Numbered from the stretch's first letter, positions 37,967-47,581 are shown. The stretch is 64,000 nucleotides of DNA from Paenibacillus xylanexedens (GCF_001908275.1 NZ_CP018620.1:2418001-2482000); one strand, 5' to 3'. A program made the numbers and translations. The notes: generated by a model from the letters alone, not told the origin.

Positions 37967-39253
37967 TTAGTACGGTGTCACCAATAGAATATTGTCGAGG
38001 AAAACGTCACTCATAACTTTTTTCCCTGTTCCACCCGTTTGCACGTGATACAAGCGATATTGATCTTTGGCATTGATGTAGAAGAGGCCCGCAACATCAT
38101 CTCTGATATGGAATGCATCCCATTCGTCCCCGGTAAGTTTCGTTACCTTGAGGGCTGTATTAACCGAATAGAGTCCGTTGTTGCCCGAGATGTATGCTGC
38201 CGTAGATGTACCATTGGTCAATTGATTCGCCACATACGTTACATTTGTCAGGTTCAGGTTGGCAGACTTGGTCACTTTGTTGCCCGAGACCGTTTTGGCA
38301 TAAGCTTTTTTGTCTGCATCAATAAGGACAACCTTGTCTGTACCTAAGGCACTTACTTCACGAACGCTTTTGTTATGAAGCTGAAGTGTTTTAGCTGAAG
38401 TTGTTAACGCAAACGCTTTGCCTTTGGCATAATTGTAATCCTTATTGCTGTCGAGAACGATTCCTTTGTTATACACGTAAAGATTGTTTCCCCAACCACC
38501 GGAATATACAGCATTCACATCCAGTTTGGCTTTGGGATTAACCGCAGTTGCTTTGCCAGTGTTGTAATTCACCTTATACATGACAACAGCATTGGTGGAG
38601 TAAAACTCCTCGTACGGGTCTGTATTTACCATCAGTTGCAGTTCGTTTTTGGCTTGATTCGTAAAATAACGACCTTCCACTGCGCCTGCGGCAATCCGCT
38701 GCACAGCTCCAGCACCGTTGGACGTTTTGGACACGATCCACGTATTGCCATTAACCAACGCATTATAGTAGGCACGCCCTTTGGTTACCAGGAGGAATGG
38801 AAAGTCGGTATCAGCTTTGTCAGCAATCTTGGTGACAGCTGAAGCGTCACTATTGCCATTCGCGCGATAAATGGTACCTGTAGCATCCAGATAATAGATG
38901 AATCCGTTATCCGTATAATAGCTGAGTACATCTGTAGCAAATGTCTCTGCCGCATCGCTGGACCCGTCATTTGGAACCCGAAGCAATGTTGTGGAAGAAG
39001 CAGTCTGCGTGTAGTAGAGATAAGAGCCTGCCGCGTGCAAGTCCACCCCTTGGAAATCAATTAATACTTCTGTTGTATTGCTGCCATCCGCGGAAACTTT
39101 GTACAAAACTCCGTCGGACTCATAATACACTGTGGATTGGCTAAGTGAAGCTGCCTGGGCTGCGGTTCCACCTCCCAATGTCACTGCTGCAATGAGTGTA
39201 AATAACAGCAATGTACAGATGGTGCGTTGTACGTATGTATACCCTGTTTTCAT
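37967..39253 (-). CDS. Secreted beta-propeller-like protein (DUF5050 type)
   Basis: 428 residues with a signal peptide (MKTGYTYVQRTICTLLLFTLIAAVTL, cut after AQA). The mature chain consists of repeated blades of about 40-45 residues, each with a Tyr-rich strand (SDGVLYKVSADGSN, GSYLYYTQTASSTTLLRVPNDG, NGFIYYLDATGTIYRANG, AAYISGNNGLYSVN, DVAGLFYINAKDQYRLYHVQ), as in DUF5050/TolB-like propellers. Such domains bind ligands or cell-wall components; no enzymatic residues are evident. AAGGGG lies 13 bases before the ATG, a rather long spacing. Monocistronic. Confidence 0.8.
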   Translation of the reverse strand: MKTGYTYVQRTICTLLLFTLIAAVTLGGGTAAQAASLSQSTVYYESDGVLYKVSADGSNTTEVLIDFQGVDLHAAGSYLYYTQTASSTTLLRVPNDGSSDAAETFATDVLSYYTDNGFIYYLDATGTIYRANGNSDASAVTKIADKADTDFPFLLVTKGRAYYNALVNGNTWIVSKTSNGAGAVQRIAAGAVEGRYFTNQAKNELQLMVNTDPYEEFYSTNAVVMYKVNYNTGKATAVNPKAKLDVNAVYSGGWGNNLYVYNKGIVLDSNKDYNYAKGKAFALTTSAKTLQLHNKSVREVSALGTDKVVLIDADKKAYAKTVSGNKVTKSANLNLTNVTYVANQLTNGTSTAAYISGNNGLYSVNTALKVTKLTGDEWDAFHIRDDVAGLFYINAKDQYRLYHVQTGGTGKKVMSDVFLDNILLVTPY

Positions 39254-39361
39254 TCGTTCATCGTCCCCTTCGTTCTTCTATATGTATGTCGTTAATTCCT
39301 TATGTTATATCGGTAAACTATGGAAGATATGTTAGCTCTCAAACATGAAAAAAAGAAGTAG

Positions 39362-39378
39362 ATGAAATTGAATTTCAT
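39362..39378. promoter_or_regulatory. Palindrome ATGAAATT-g-AATTTCAT, candidate RpiR-family operator
   Basis: A perfect 17-base palindrome in the 240-base gap before the two Gfo/Idh/MocA genes. GAAATT-type palindromes are commonly bound by RpiR/MurR-family regulators, and an RpiR gene lies downstream at 41533. The distance to the start codon (119 bases) is compatible with a promoter-overlapping site. Confidence 0.45.
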
Positions 39379-39496
39379 AGTCATTCAAACCTGAAATCGA
39401 ATTGCGCATGATGCTGCCAATCCCGTCCCAAAGCATTCTCCGCCTGACTTGATCGTGATAACATAACTCTCAACCAGAGCAGAGGAGTGAGCGAGC

Positions 39497-40510
39497 ATGG
39501 TATTGAATATGGCGATCATCGGATTTGGGAATGCAGTAGTGAATTATCATTTGCCTTATCTGGACAAAAAAGAAAACATCAAGGTGAAGACGATATACCG
39601 TCGCGAGGAAGATCGGGTTGGCGACACAGAGCGTGAATCACTTTATCCCGAGATTACTTTTACGACGAATATCGAAGACATATTGCAGAATAATGAGATT
39701 GAATTGATTGTTGTTGCCACCCATGTGGATAGCCATGTAGAGTACGCCAAGCTGGCATTGGAACACGGGAAACATGTGCTAGTGGAGAAACCTTTTGCCT
39801 CTACTTCTGCGGAAGCCAAAGATATCTTTGAACTAGCCAATTGTAAAAATCTCATCGCCATGGCGAATCAAAATCGCAGATTTGATGGTGACTTTCTGAC
39901 ATTGAAAAAAGTGATTGAGAGCGGCAAACTGGGAAATATTGTTGAAATCCAGTCCCACTATGATTATTTTCACCCACAGTACACCAGAAGTGGATTTGGA
40001 TTGTTGCATGGCTTGGCCGTGCATACCATTGATCAGTTAATCTCCATATATGGCGTAGCTGACCGAATTGATTATGATGTTCGGAGTTTGATCGCGCCGG
40101 GTGAATCCGATGATTACATCGATATTGATTTTCGATATGGACGAATGAAGGCTACGATTAAGTGCAGTCTGCTCGTGAAGATCGAACATCCAAAATTTAT
40201 TGTACACGGGGATCGAGGGAGCTTTGTCAAATATAGCAGTGGGCACCAAACGAAAAGTGGAGATGGACGAACCAGGGTATCCATTGAAGCTGAACCGGAG
40301 AATAACTGGGGTACGATTAGTTATGTGGACGACGATGGAACATCACATACGGAGAAAGTTCCTTCGGAAGCGACAGACTATGGCATTTTATATGATCAAC
40401 TTCTTCAAGCCATTCGACATAACGGTGATAAACCGGTCAAGGATGAAGAGGTTTTATATGTATTGGATATTTTACATGACGGAATCGAAGCAGCGAAGAG
40501 AGCCAACTGA
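39497..40510 (+). CDS. Gfo/Idh/MocA-family NAD(P)-dependent oxidoreductase
   Basis: 337 residues. N-terminal Rossmann fold with AIIGFGNAV near 6; the family motif VEKPFAST near 97 includes the EKP that contacts the nicotinamide ribose; the C-terminal alpha/beta domain includes DYFHPQYTRSGFGLLHGLAVHTIDQLISIYG, carrying the conserved GxxxDxxxHxxD-like segment with a histidine and aspartate. Members oxidise or reduce sugars, inositols or modified sugars; the GFG-x-x-x-x-YHLPYL N-terminus resembles the YdgJ/YhhX branch. AGGAGTGAGCGAGC precedes the ATG. It is 29 bases upstream of a paralogue and likely in the same operon. Confidence 0.88.
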   Translation: MVLNMAIIGFGNAVVNYHLPYLDKKENIKVKTIYRREEDRVGDTERESLYPEITFTTNIEDILQNNEIELIVVATHVDSHVEYAKLALEHGKHVLVEKPFASTSAEAKDIFELANCKNLIAMANQNRRFDGDFLTLKKVIESGKLGNIVEIQSHYDYFHPQYTRSGFGLLHGLAVHTIDQLISIYGVADRIDYDVRSLIAPGESDDYIDIDFRYGRMKATIKCSLLVKIEHPKFIVHGDRGSFVKYSSGHQTKSGDGRTRVSIEAEPENNWGTISYVDDDGTSHTEKVPSEATDYGILYDQLLQAIRHNGDKPVKDEEVLYVLDILHDGIEAAKRAN

Positions 40511-40539
40511 CAAATAACCAACGACAGGAGCGAAACGAT

Positions 40540-41529
40540 ATGATGAATATAGCAACGATTGGTACAGGGTCCATTGTGGATGCCATTTTATCTGCGATCA
40601 ATGAACTGGAAGATGTCACGTGTACAGCGATGTACTCCCGGAAGAGAGAAACAGCACAGGAGCTTGCGGGTAAATATGGGGTAAGTACGATCTATACGGA
40701 TCTGGAATCCCTATTTTCAGATACAAATGTAGATCTCATATATATTGCTTCACCAAACAGCATGCACTATGAACAGGCCTATCAGGCACTTCAACATGGC
40801 AAACATGTCGTCTGCGAAAAACCGTTCACGTCCACGCTTCAGGAAGCAGAAACGCTGATTGCACTTGCAAAAGAAAAAAATCTGTTGTTGTTTGAAGCCA
40901 TCTCCAACATTCATCTGCCCAATATTAAAGTCGTACAGGAGCAACTACCAAAGCTTGGTCCGATCAAACTCATCCAGTGTAACTACAGTCAATACTCGCG
41001 CAAATACAATGATCTGCTTGCAGGGCAAACACCAAATGTATTTAATCCACAATTCTCTGGTGGCGCGCTGATGGATATCAATATTTATAATCTGCATCTG
41101 GTCATGAATCTGTTTGGCAGTCCGAATACCGTATCGTATACCGCGAACCAGCATGCAAACGGCATTGATACGTCAGGTGTAGTGGTTCTTAAGTATCCGG
41201 AGTTTATTGCGGAATGTGTAGGTGCCAAAGACACAAACGGCATGAACTTTGTGCTTATTCAGGGCGAGAAAGGTTATCTTCAGGTTGTGGGAGGAGCTAA
41301 CGGTTGCCGGGAGATCAAGCTTCAGATCGGGAATGAGTCTGCAGAGGCATATAATGCGCAGACCAAATCCAATTGGCTGTACTATGAGTGGGAAGCGTTC
41401 AGGGACATTCATGCAAGTGGTGATTACAAACGGTGTTACGAACTGCTCGAACACAGCCAGTCTGTGATGAGTGTACTCATGAGTGCGCGCAAGGATGCCG
41501 GGATTGTATTTGCAGCGGATCATCGGTAA
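40540..41529 (+). CDS. Gfo/Idh/MocA-family oxidoreductase, second gene
   Basis: 329 residues. ATIGTGSIVDAIL at the N-terminus is the dinucleotide loop; CEKPFTST near 91 is the EKP motif; GGALMDINIYNLHLVMNLFG near 180 carries the conserved D-x-x-x-Y/H segment of the catalytic site. It differs enough from the preceding protein that it is not a recent duplicate; the two may act on successive intermediates. AGGAG lies 10 bases before ATG 40540. It ends three bases from the RpiR gene stop on the other strand, so the two run tail to tail. Confidence 0.87.
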   Translation: MMNIATIGTGSIVDAILSAINELEDVTCTAMYSRKRETAQELAGKYGVSTIYTDLESLFSDTNVDLIYIASPNSMHYEQAYQALQHGKHVVCEKPFTSTLQEAETLIALAKEKNLLLFEAISNIHLPNIKVVQEQLPKLGPIKLIQCNYSQYSRKYNDLLAGQTPNVFNPQFSGGALMDINIYNLHLVMNLFGSPNTVSYTANQHANGIDTSGVVVLKYPEFIAECVGAKDTNGMNFVLIQGEKGYLQVVGGANGCREIKLQIGNESAEAYNAQTKSNWLYYEWEAFRDIHASGDYKRCYELLEHSQSVMSVLMSARKDAGIVFAADHR

Positions 41530-41532
41530 ACG

Positions 41533-42327
41533 TTAATACGTGTCGCTAATGCTCCCCATGTATAACATGTCGAAAATGTAGAGTACCGAGACCATCGAAG
41601 ACATTTTGGATAGCCTTAATTGTTCATTGTATCCATAAGCCAGCAGCGTTTCATCACAATGCTTGGATAGGGTTGAATGGTTGTTGCCCGTGACCGCGAT
41701 GACTTTCATCTGTTTGCTATTGAGCACTTTGGCGGCTTCAATCATGGATTGGTTCTCACCTGTGTGTGAGATAACAAAAGACAGCGTCAGGCTATTCGGA
41801 TTCATCGTGTTCAAATAATGCATGTTGGGACTATTGTGAGCAATCGCAGATATGCCGAGTTCATTCCACTTGGCACAAGCCTGTTGAGCCAGATAATAAT
41901 TCATATCACTGCCATAGATATCGATACGTCCGGATTCTTTGACCCAGTTCGCGATTCGTAGCAAAACAGGAGCATTTAACATCCGGCGGGTATCCTCCAG
42001 CGCTTGCTGATACAGGTAAGGAACCGAGTCGATGGCAGCCAGCACGTTGCCTTGTTCTGCAATTACATGATCCTGCGTCTGCGACGCGGAAGGCATCTGT
42101 TGATATTCAAGAGCAAGCTTGAGCTGAAAGTCTGGGTACCCCTTGGTACCCAGCTTTTTGCATAGACGAACAATGGTGGATGAGCTTGTATAGGTCTGCT
42201 GAGCCAGTTCATGGGCTGTAGAATCAAATACAACTTCGGGATTGTTCAGGATATAGTCCACAATATGTTTCTCCTGTGCCGTTAATTGTGAAGCATATTT
42301 TAATTTTTGAAGTAGTTTGGATTCCAT
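41533..42327 (-). CDS. RpiR/MurR-family transcriptional regulator with SIS domain
   Basis: 264 residues. N-terminal helix-turn-helix domain (LTAQEKHIVDYILNNPEVVFDSTAHELAQQTYTSSSTIVRLCKKLGTKGYPDFQLKLALE) and C-terminal SIS phosphosugar-binding domain (GRIDIYGSDMNYYLAQQACAKW; SFVISHTGENQSMIEAAKVL; IAVTGNNHSTLSKHCDETL). It senses a phosphorylated sugar and probably controls the two convergent oxidoreductase genes. ATG 42327 (MESKLLQKLK) is the conserved start; the longer frame to 42381 adds a non-homologous tail. A candidate operator lies at 39362-39378. Confidence 0.87.
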   Translation of the reverse strand: MESKLLQKLKYASQLTAQEKHIVDYILNNPEVVFDSTAHELAQQTYTSSSTIVRLCKKLGTKGYPDFQLKLALEYQQMPSASQTQDHVIAEQGNVLAAIDSVPYLYQQALEDTRRMLNAPVLLRIANWVKESGRIDIYGSDMNYYLAQQACAKWNELGISAIAHNSPNMHYLNTMNPNSLTLSFVISHTGENQSMIEAAKVLNSKQMKVIAVTGNNHSTLSKHCDETLLAYGYNEQLRLSKMSSMVSVLYIFDMLYMGSISDTY

Positions 42328-42463
42328 ACCGTTGTTCCATTCCTCTCTAAAATCATCCCATAGCATATATCTCCACATCATAACCTGCGTTTATTTATTT
42401 CTCAATCTGCATAGCGGAGCGACAGTGTAGATTGTTGAATTTCGTCGCTACACTCCACATCAT

Positions 42464-43297
42464 TCAGATCTGACTTTCCGCCAGTTGCTGACGACTATTC
42501 CACGACGTGACCAGACGAAGAAGAACCAAACTTATGAGCAGGAGCACTGCTCCAATCATGAGTAACATCCAAGGACCAATCAGCAGCATGCCACTGGCTT
42601 GACCAGCGACTAAGGCGATGAGGGGAAGGACAATTAATCCGCCGAGCTGATAGGCTTCCTGGAACCCACGGACCTTGGCCGAGATCAGAACGTTCAATAA
42701 AATGACCATAAGACTACAAGCGGGAACAACCCAGATGACAAGTATTATCCAGTTCAGATTGGGAAACATCAACGTTCCAAACATGGGGTACATCAGAATA
42801 TTGGCAATGATTCCGTAGATCAGGAAAGTAACCCAGGATAATAGAAGGGAAGGGATCAGGGCAGCTAGCACTTTGCCTTGAAAAAGAGTGTCCATACTGA
42901 TCGGTGTGAATAACAACCCTTCCAGCGTCTTGCGTTCTTTCTCCCCAGCGAAACTATTGGCCGTCAGAATACTGGAGGCCATCACCGGAATGATGAGAAA
43001 CAAGGGAGCGAACATATACATGGCCAAGTAATAGACAATACGATGATTATCTGTAGGCATGGAAGCAAGCTGAGGAATCTGTCCGCCATGGGTTAACGTA
43101 TCCAATGATTCGAGTAGAAAGCTGATGTTGCCCAGAGAACGAAGTTCCATTCTGGAGGCCGCCCACAGGAGGGCGGAGGGCATGATGATTCCAATAATCA
43201 GTGGAACGATCAACATGGGCAACCAGAGCTGAACGCTGGCTGTGACGGACCGGATATCTTTACGTACCAGTGCACGTATGGCTTGACGGTTATTCAT
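42464..43297 (-). CDS. ABC-2 type transporter permease
   Basis: 277 residues with six predicted helices and the ABC-2 features: N-terminal cytoplasmic RALVRKDIRSV, a first helix followed by an extended loop, SILTANSFAGEKERKTLEGLLFTPIS near 130 (the conserved E-x-x-x-T/R-E-x-L-L cytoplasmic segment) and repeated C-terminal helices. It forms an exporter with the ATPase upstream, whose stop overlaps its start by eight bases. The cargo is unknown; related systems export lipids, drugs, peptides or sodium. GGGAGG lies before the ATG. Confidence 0.85.
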   Translation of the reverse strand: MNNRQAIRALVRKDIRSVTASVQLWLPMLIVPLIIGIIMPSALLWAASRMELRSLGNISFLLESLDTLTHGGQIPQLASMPTDNHRIVYYLAMYMFAPLFLIIPVMASSILTANSFAGEKERKTLEGLLFTPISMDTLFQGKVLAALIPSLLLSWVTFLIYGIIANILMYPMFGTLMFPNLNWIILVIWVVPACSLMVILLNVLISAKVRGFQEAYQLGGLIVLPLIALVAGQASGMLLIGPWMLLMIGAVLLLISLVLLRLVTSWNSRQQLAESQI

Positions 43298-44195
43298 GGT
43301 GGTGTGCCTCCCTTATGGCAAAATAGATACTTTCCAGATCACTGCCCGTGATGCGGGCCTGATAGACTTGACCATGCTGCGTTAATTGTCTTAGCAGTAA
43401 TGGAATATCTTCACGCGATGTAAGCTGAAATACTGCTTGATGTGCGGAGATTATTTCAGGTGTAAAGTCGGTTGCCGTGTGCCATCCTTCTGGCATGTCG
43501 GCTTCTACTTCGAGCTTCGGAGTGGACAGGTACCGGCTAACAATCTCCTGTTCCGTGCCTTCCTCCACGATGCGCCCCTTTTCCATGAAAATATAATGAT
43601 CACAGAAGGCTGACAGTTGGGACAGCACATGGGATGAGACCAGGATTGTCATCTTTTCTTCCTTATTTAACTGACGGATAATGCGTAGCACCATCTGAAT
43701 TCCATCCGGATCCAGGCCATTGGTGGGCTCATCCAGAAACAGGATGGAAGGACGGTGCAAGAGTACTCGTGCAAGGCCCAAGCGTTTCTTCATGCCTGTG
43801 CTATAGGTGCCGACTTTTCGATGCTGATAATCCTGCAACTCGAACAGATTTACAAGCTCGTCGATTCGTTTCTTGGCATGCTTCAGGCCAAAAACATCTG
43901 CGAAGAAAGTCAGATTGTCACGCCCGCTCATATTTTCATATAATCCACTTTGCTCGGTAAGAGTGCCACACATGGCCAGTACTTTCTCCGCCTCACGAGC
44001 GGTGTCCAATCCGTTAATGGTTACCTGTCCACCGGAAGCGCCTAAGACCCCATTCATGATACGGATCAGTGTGGTTTTACCCGAACCGTTGGGCCCAATC
44101 AACCCGGTGACACTGCCTTGTTTAACTGTGAAACTGACATCATCCAGTGCTTGATGCATCTTGAATTGCTTGGATATGTTGCGTACTTCGATCAT
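43290..44195 (-). CDS. ABC transporter ATP-binding protein
   Basis: 301 residues. Walker A GPNGSGKTT near 34, Q-loop LTEQSGLYENMS, signature YSTGMKKRLGLAR near 126, Walker B ILFLDEPTNGLDP near 148 and the switch histidine in VSSHVLSQL. The C-terminal ~80 residues (LEVEADMPEGWHTATDFTPEIISAHQAVFQLTSREDIPLLLRQL) form the accessory domain of exporters of this group. The ATG at 44195 has only a weak ribosome site (GGTGA). It is the first gene of the two-gene exporter operon. Not physically linked to the Hsp90 gene, which lies divergently 445 bases away. Confidence 0.9.
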   Translation of the reverse strand: MIEVRNISKQFKMHQALDDVSFTVKQGSVTGLIGPNGSGKTTLIRIMNGVLGASGGQVTINGLDTAREAEKVLAMCGTLTEQSGLYENMSGRDNLTFFADVFGLKHAKKRIDELVNLFELQDYQHRKVGTYSTGMKKRLGLARVLLHRPSILFLDEPTNGLDPDGIQMVLRIIRQLNKEEKMTILVSSHVLSQLSAFCDHYIFMEKGRIVEEGTEQEIVSRYLSTPKLEVEADMPEGWHTATDFTPEIISAHQAVFQLTSREDIPLLLRQLTQHGQVYQARITGSDLESIYFAIREAHHHE

Positions 44196-44640
44196 GTATA
44201 TTCACCGTCCGATCTGAGTTTGGAGATTATACGTGTGGTAGGCTGATATCGTTCAAATGGACGACAAAAAAGATCTATTCCTCCTTCAATAGTCCCGAAT
44301 GTAGGATGCACATTTACCCTGAAGTCTGTCTGAAATCGGGTCTCAGGTTTGTTTTCACTATGGCTTGTACCATGTATCCTTATTTTAGGGTAGAACATCC
44401 GTTTCATTGCTATTCATAACGTGGTAATGAAAGATAAAGCCATACGTCTCATGAATGCCTGAAATATGCATATAACGCCGGTCTTGGTTATCCAGGGCCG
44501 GCTTGAAGTGATGTTGTGGCGTGCCTGTCACGGGGAACGTCAGTTTCTAACGATTACATAATGAATTCGTCTAACACATCCATATGAATACATCGTATGG
44601 GTACATATTGTGTTTGGACGTAGAGGAAGGTGAGTGAGTC
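44196..44640. other. 445-base gap between divergent genes
   Basis: Carries the promoters of the ABC exporter (minus) and the Hsp90-like gene (plus). One hairpin, GCCGGTC-...-GGGCCGGC near 44479-44506, has no T tail and may be an mRNA-leader structure. I see no CIRCE or CtsR box (GGTCAAANANNGTCAAA) that would tie the Hsp90-like gene to the heat-shock response. Confidence 0.4.
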
Positions 44641-46476
44641 ATGACAGCATCCAATGAATATCGTTTTCAAGTGAACCTGAGCGGGATGATCCAGATTTTA
44701 TCCAACCATCTATATAGCAGTCCTAAAGTGTTCTTGCGCGAACTGATGCAGAATGCGACGGATGCGATTACCGCACGAACGGAGGCGGAGCCAGGGTATC
44801 AGGGTGAAGTGCGTGTTGAACTGACGGGAACAGGTGAGCAATTGACCATGATGGTGGAGGACAACGGCATCGGCTTGACCGAAGCTGACATCCATGAATT
44901 CCTGGCGATGATTGGACAATCCTCGAAGAGGGGGCAGCAAGCGCTGCTGGATGGAGAGACTTCGTTTATCGGGCGTTTCGGGATCGGGTTGTTATCCTGT
45001 TTCATGGTGAGTCACGAAATTGTCATGCTGACGCAATCCGCGAAGGGCGGCCCTTCGATGGAGTGGCGGGGCAAGCCGGATGGCACCTATACGATTCGAC
45101 AGTTGGACACGCAGCTGTCCCCGGGGACCAAAGTATATCTGCGTTGCACGCCGGACGCAGCGCACTACTTTGAACCGGATTATGTGAAAGAAGCTCTGTT
45201 CTATTATGGAGCGTTATTGCCGTATCCGGTCACGCTGTATCATGACGGCGCGCAACATGTGGTGAATAGCGAGACACCGATCTGGCTGATGGACCCTGCA
45301 CTCGCACGTTCACGCAGAGCGGAGGTATTGGCTTTTGGTGAACGTCTGCTTGGCGAGCAGTTCCAGGACTTCATTCCGTTGACAACGGCTTCAGGCCGTA
45401 CCGGGGGTATTGCTTTTGTACTGCCACACGCGGTTAATCTGAATGCCAAGCGTTCTCACCGGGTTTACTTGAAGCGAATGCTGATATCGGAGAAGGCTGA
45501 GAACATTTTGCCAGAGTGGGCTTTCTTCGTGAAATGTCTGATCTGGACAGATGAGCTTCAACCGACGGCATCACGAGAACATTTTTATGAAAATGAAAAG
45601 CTGGAGGAAGTTCGCTCTGAACTCGGAGACGCACTTCGCAAGGGATTGGCCGATATGGCTGAGAGCCAGACGGAACGGCTGCAGAAGCTGATTCGCCTGC
45701 ATGCTCTGTCCATGAAGGCATTGGCTGTGCAGGATCAAGCATTCTATGCGATGATTCATCGCTGGCTGCCTTTTGAGAGCACGAGGGGGCACCGTGAACT
45801 GGGTGAGCTAATTGATGAAGGGGAGACGTTGTATTTTACGTCCTCTGTTGATGAGTACCGTCAGATTCATCATGTGGCTTCCGCACAATCGATGCTGGTG
45901 ATTAACGGTGGTTACATCTATGACAGCGAGTTGATGGCTACACTGCCGATGACTGTGCACAACGTACATACGGAGCGGCTACAGCCGGATCAGGTCTCGA
46001 TGAGTTTCACCGATGTGCCTCCCGCTGAACGCAATCAATATTATGATGCCTTGCGACTGGCCGATTCTGCCTTACAGCGCTTCCGTTGTCGGGCTGAGGT
46101 GAAAGGTTTTAAACCATCGGATCTGCCAGTGTTGTTCACGCTGTCTCAGGAATCCTCAACACTTCGTGCGCTTGAAAAAGCAAGCGAGGAGAGCACGGAA
46201 TTGTTCTCGTCTGTTCTGGGTTCATTGTCTTCTAGCATGAGTTCAGCAGGGTACTCAACCTTGTATTTGAACGTGAGTAATCCGATCATTCAGCGGGTAC
46301 TGACATCACCGGATGACCAGATGACGCCGATTGCCATCGAAATGTTATACGTCAATGCACTGATGATGGGGCATTATGCCATGAGCAAGCAGGAACTTGA
46401 AGTGTTAAATCAGGGCATTATTCGTTTTATAAATTGGGGTTTACGTGCAAATACAGATCGTAAGGGAGATGCCTGA
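44641..46476 (+). CDS. Non-canonical Hsp90-family chaperone
   Basis: 611 residues. The N-terminal GHKL ATPase keeps the Hsp90 motifs: FLRELMQNATDAI (catalytic Glu34, Mg-binding Asn38), VEDNGIGLTEADIHEFLAMIGQSSKRG (72-98) and FIGRFGIGLLSCFMVSHE (109-126), the equivalent of FGVGFYSAFMV. A middle domain follows, keeping the SRE catalytic-loop arginine near 309-311 (LQPTASREHFYE). The C-terminal part is strongly diverged from HtpG, and no MEEVD-like end is present. AAGG lies about 10 bases before the ATG. The next gene starts on the last base of its stop codon. It is distinct from housekeeping HtpG and probably acts with the repeat protein downstream. Confidence 0.85.
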   Translation: MTASNEYRFQVNLSGMIQILSNHLYSSPKVFLRELMQNATDAITARTEAEPGYQGEVRVELTGTGEQLTMMVEDNGIGLTEADIHEFLAMIGQSSKRGQQALLDGETSFIGRFGIGLLSCFMVSHEIVMLTQSAKGGPSMEWRGKPDGTYTIRQLDTQLSPGTKVYLRCTPDAAHYFEPDYVKEALFYYGALLPYPVTLYHDGAQHVVNSETPIWLMDPALARSRRAEVLAFGERLLGEQFQDFIPLTTASGRTGGIAFVLPHAVNLNAKRSHRVYLKRMLISEKAENILPEWAFFVKCLIWTDELQPTASREHFYENEKLEEVRSELGDALRKGLADMAESQTERLQKLIRLHALSMKALAVQDQAFYAMIHRWLPFESTRGHRELGELIDEGETLYFTSSVDEYRQIHHVASAQSMLVINGGYIYDSELMATLPMTVHNVHTERLQPDQVSMSFTDVPPAERNQYYDALRLADSALQRFRCRAEVKGFKPSDLPVLFTLSQESSTLRALEKASEESTELFSSVLGSLSSSMSSAGYSTLYLNVSNPIIQRVLTSPDDQMTPIAIEMLYVNALMMGHYAMSKQELEVLNQGIIRFINWGLRANTDRKGDA

Positions 46477-47525
46477 TGAAGACAGAGATGGACTTTGAAG
46501 AACTGATGGACGAGGCCTATGGCTTGCCCAATGGTCCGGCGAAGCTTGGTATGCTGGAGGAAGCGGCAAGAGTTGCCGATGTGAACGGCATGGAGGAAGA
46601 GGCATATGAAGCAAGATCGGAGATTGTGGAGACAGCAACATTCTGTGGTTATCCGATGAAAGCACTGATTGCTTTTTCCTGGCAGCTGGGCAAGTTCGAC
46701 CAACAGCCCGAAGAATATGATGAAGAAACGTTAATGTGGTCGTACAAATGGATATTGGGCAAGATGCCCGACTTCCCGGAAATATCACGCGAGAAGATCC
46801 TGGAGCTGTTGGAGGATTTCGGACGGCGTTTCAAGTCCTATGGTTACAGCGAACGCTCCTACTGGTATTATCGGTTCCGGATCTTTATGGATTTTGGGGA
46901 GCTGGAGGAAGCAGGACGCAGTTATGATCGATTCAGAACGATGGATCGTGACTTTATGAGTGACTGCGAAGCCTGTGAGCAGGATGAGATTATGCGATAT
47001 TTCTTGTTAAAAGGAGACGATGAGAAGGTGTTGGAGGTGGCACAGCCTATCCTGAAAGGGCGTATGAGCTGTGCGGAGATTCCGCATCTGACTTTGTCTG
47101 AAATTTTGATGCCGTTATATCGACTGGGACGGACTGCGGAAGCAGATAAACATCAGACCAAGGGATATCGCCTGATCAAAGGCCAAAACGATTTTGTGCA
47201 GAGTTTTGCGGAGCAGATGGATTATCTCACACGTACGAACCCGGCAAAAGGCATTGATGTGCTGGAGGAAACACTGGTGTTTGCTGCTGATCATGAAGAT
47301 CCTTACGCTAAAATGTTGTTTTATGCCAGAGCAGCATCGTTGCTTCGCCGCTGGGTGGAAGAATCTCCAGAATACCGACTGCGCCTGCCAGCATCCTTCC
47401 CGTATGAAGGTGATCCAGGCGACCTGCTCAAGCTGGCCGATTACTTTGCGGAGCATGCTCAGACCGCTGCAGCCAAGTTTGATCAGCGCAACGGGAACCA
47501 CCATGTATCTTCGTTGATCGAATAG
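46476..47525 (+). CDS. TPR-like helical repeat protein, translationally coupled to the Hsp90-like gene
   Basis: 349 residues, wholly soluble and helical, very rich in Glu and aromatic residues. Successive helix pairs of about 34-40 residues (LGMLEEAARVADVNGMEEEAYEARSEIVETATFCGYPMKALIAF; ILELLEDFGRRFKSYGYSERSYWYYRFRIFMDFGELEEAGRSYDRF; GIDVLEETLVFAADHEDPYAKMLFYARAASLL) give a TPR/alpha-solenoid pattern, without the strict TPR consensus in each unit. ATG 46476 shares a base with the stop of the Hsp90-like gene (TGATG), with AAGGGAG just upstream. Eukaryotic Hsp90s use TPR co-chaperones; a similar partnership here is an inference from the coupling. Confidence 0.75.
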   Translation: MKTEMDFEELMDEAYGLPNGPAKLGMLEEAARVADVNGMEEEAYEARSEIVETATFCGYPMKALIAFSWQLGKFDQQPEEYDEETLMWSYKWILGKMPDFPEISREKILELLEDFGRRFKSYGYSERSYWYYRFRIFMDFGELEEAGRSYDRFRTMDRDFMSDCEACEQDEIMRYFLLKGDDEKVLEVAQPILKGRMSCAEIPHLTLSEILMPLYRLGRTAEADKHQTKGYRLIKGQNDFVQSFAEQMDYLTRTNPAKGIDVLEETLVFAADHEDPYAKMLFYARAASLLRRWVEESPEYRLRLPASFPYEGDPGDLLKLADYFAEHAQTAAAKFDQRNGNHHVSSLIE

Positions 47526-47581
47526 AGACGGATATAACTCAGTAACAGATCGCTATAATAATAAGTTATGAAAAGTAACGA

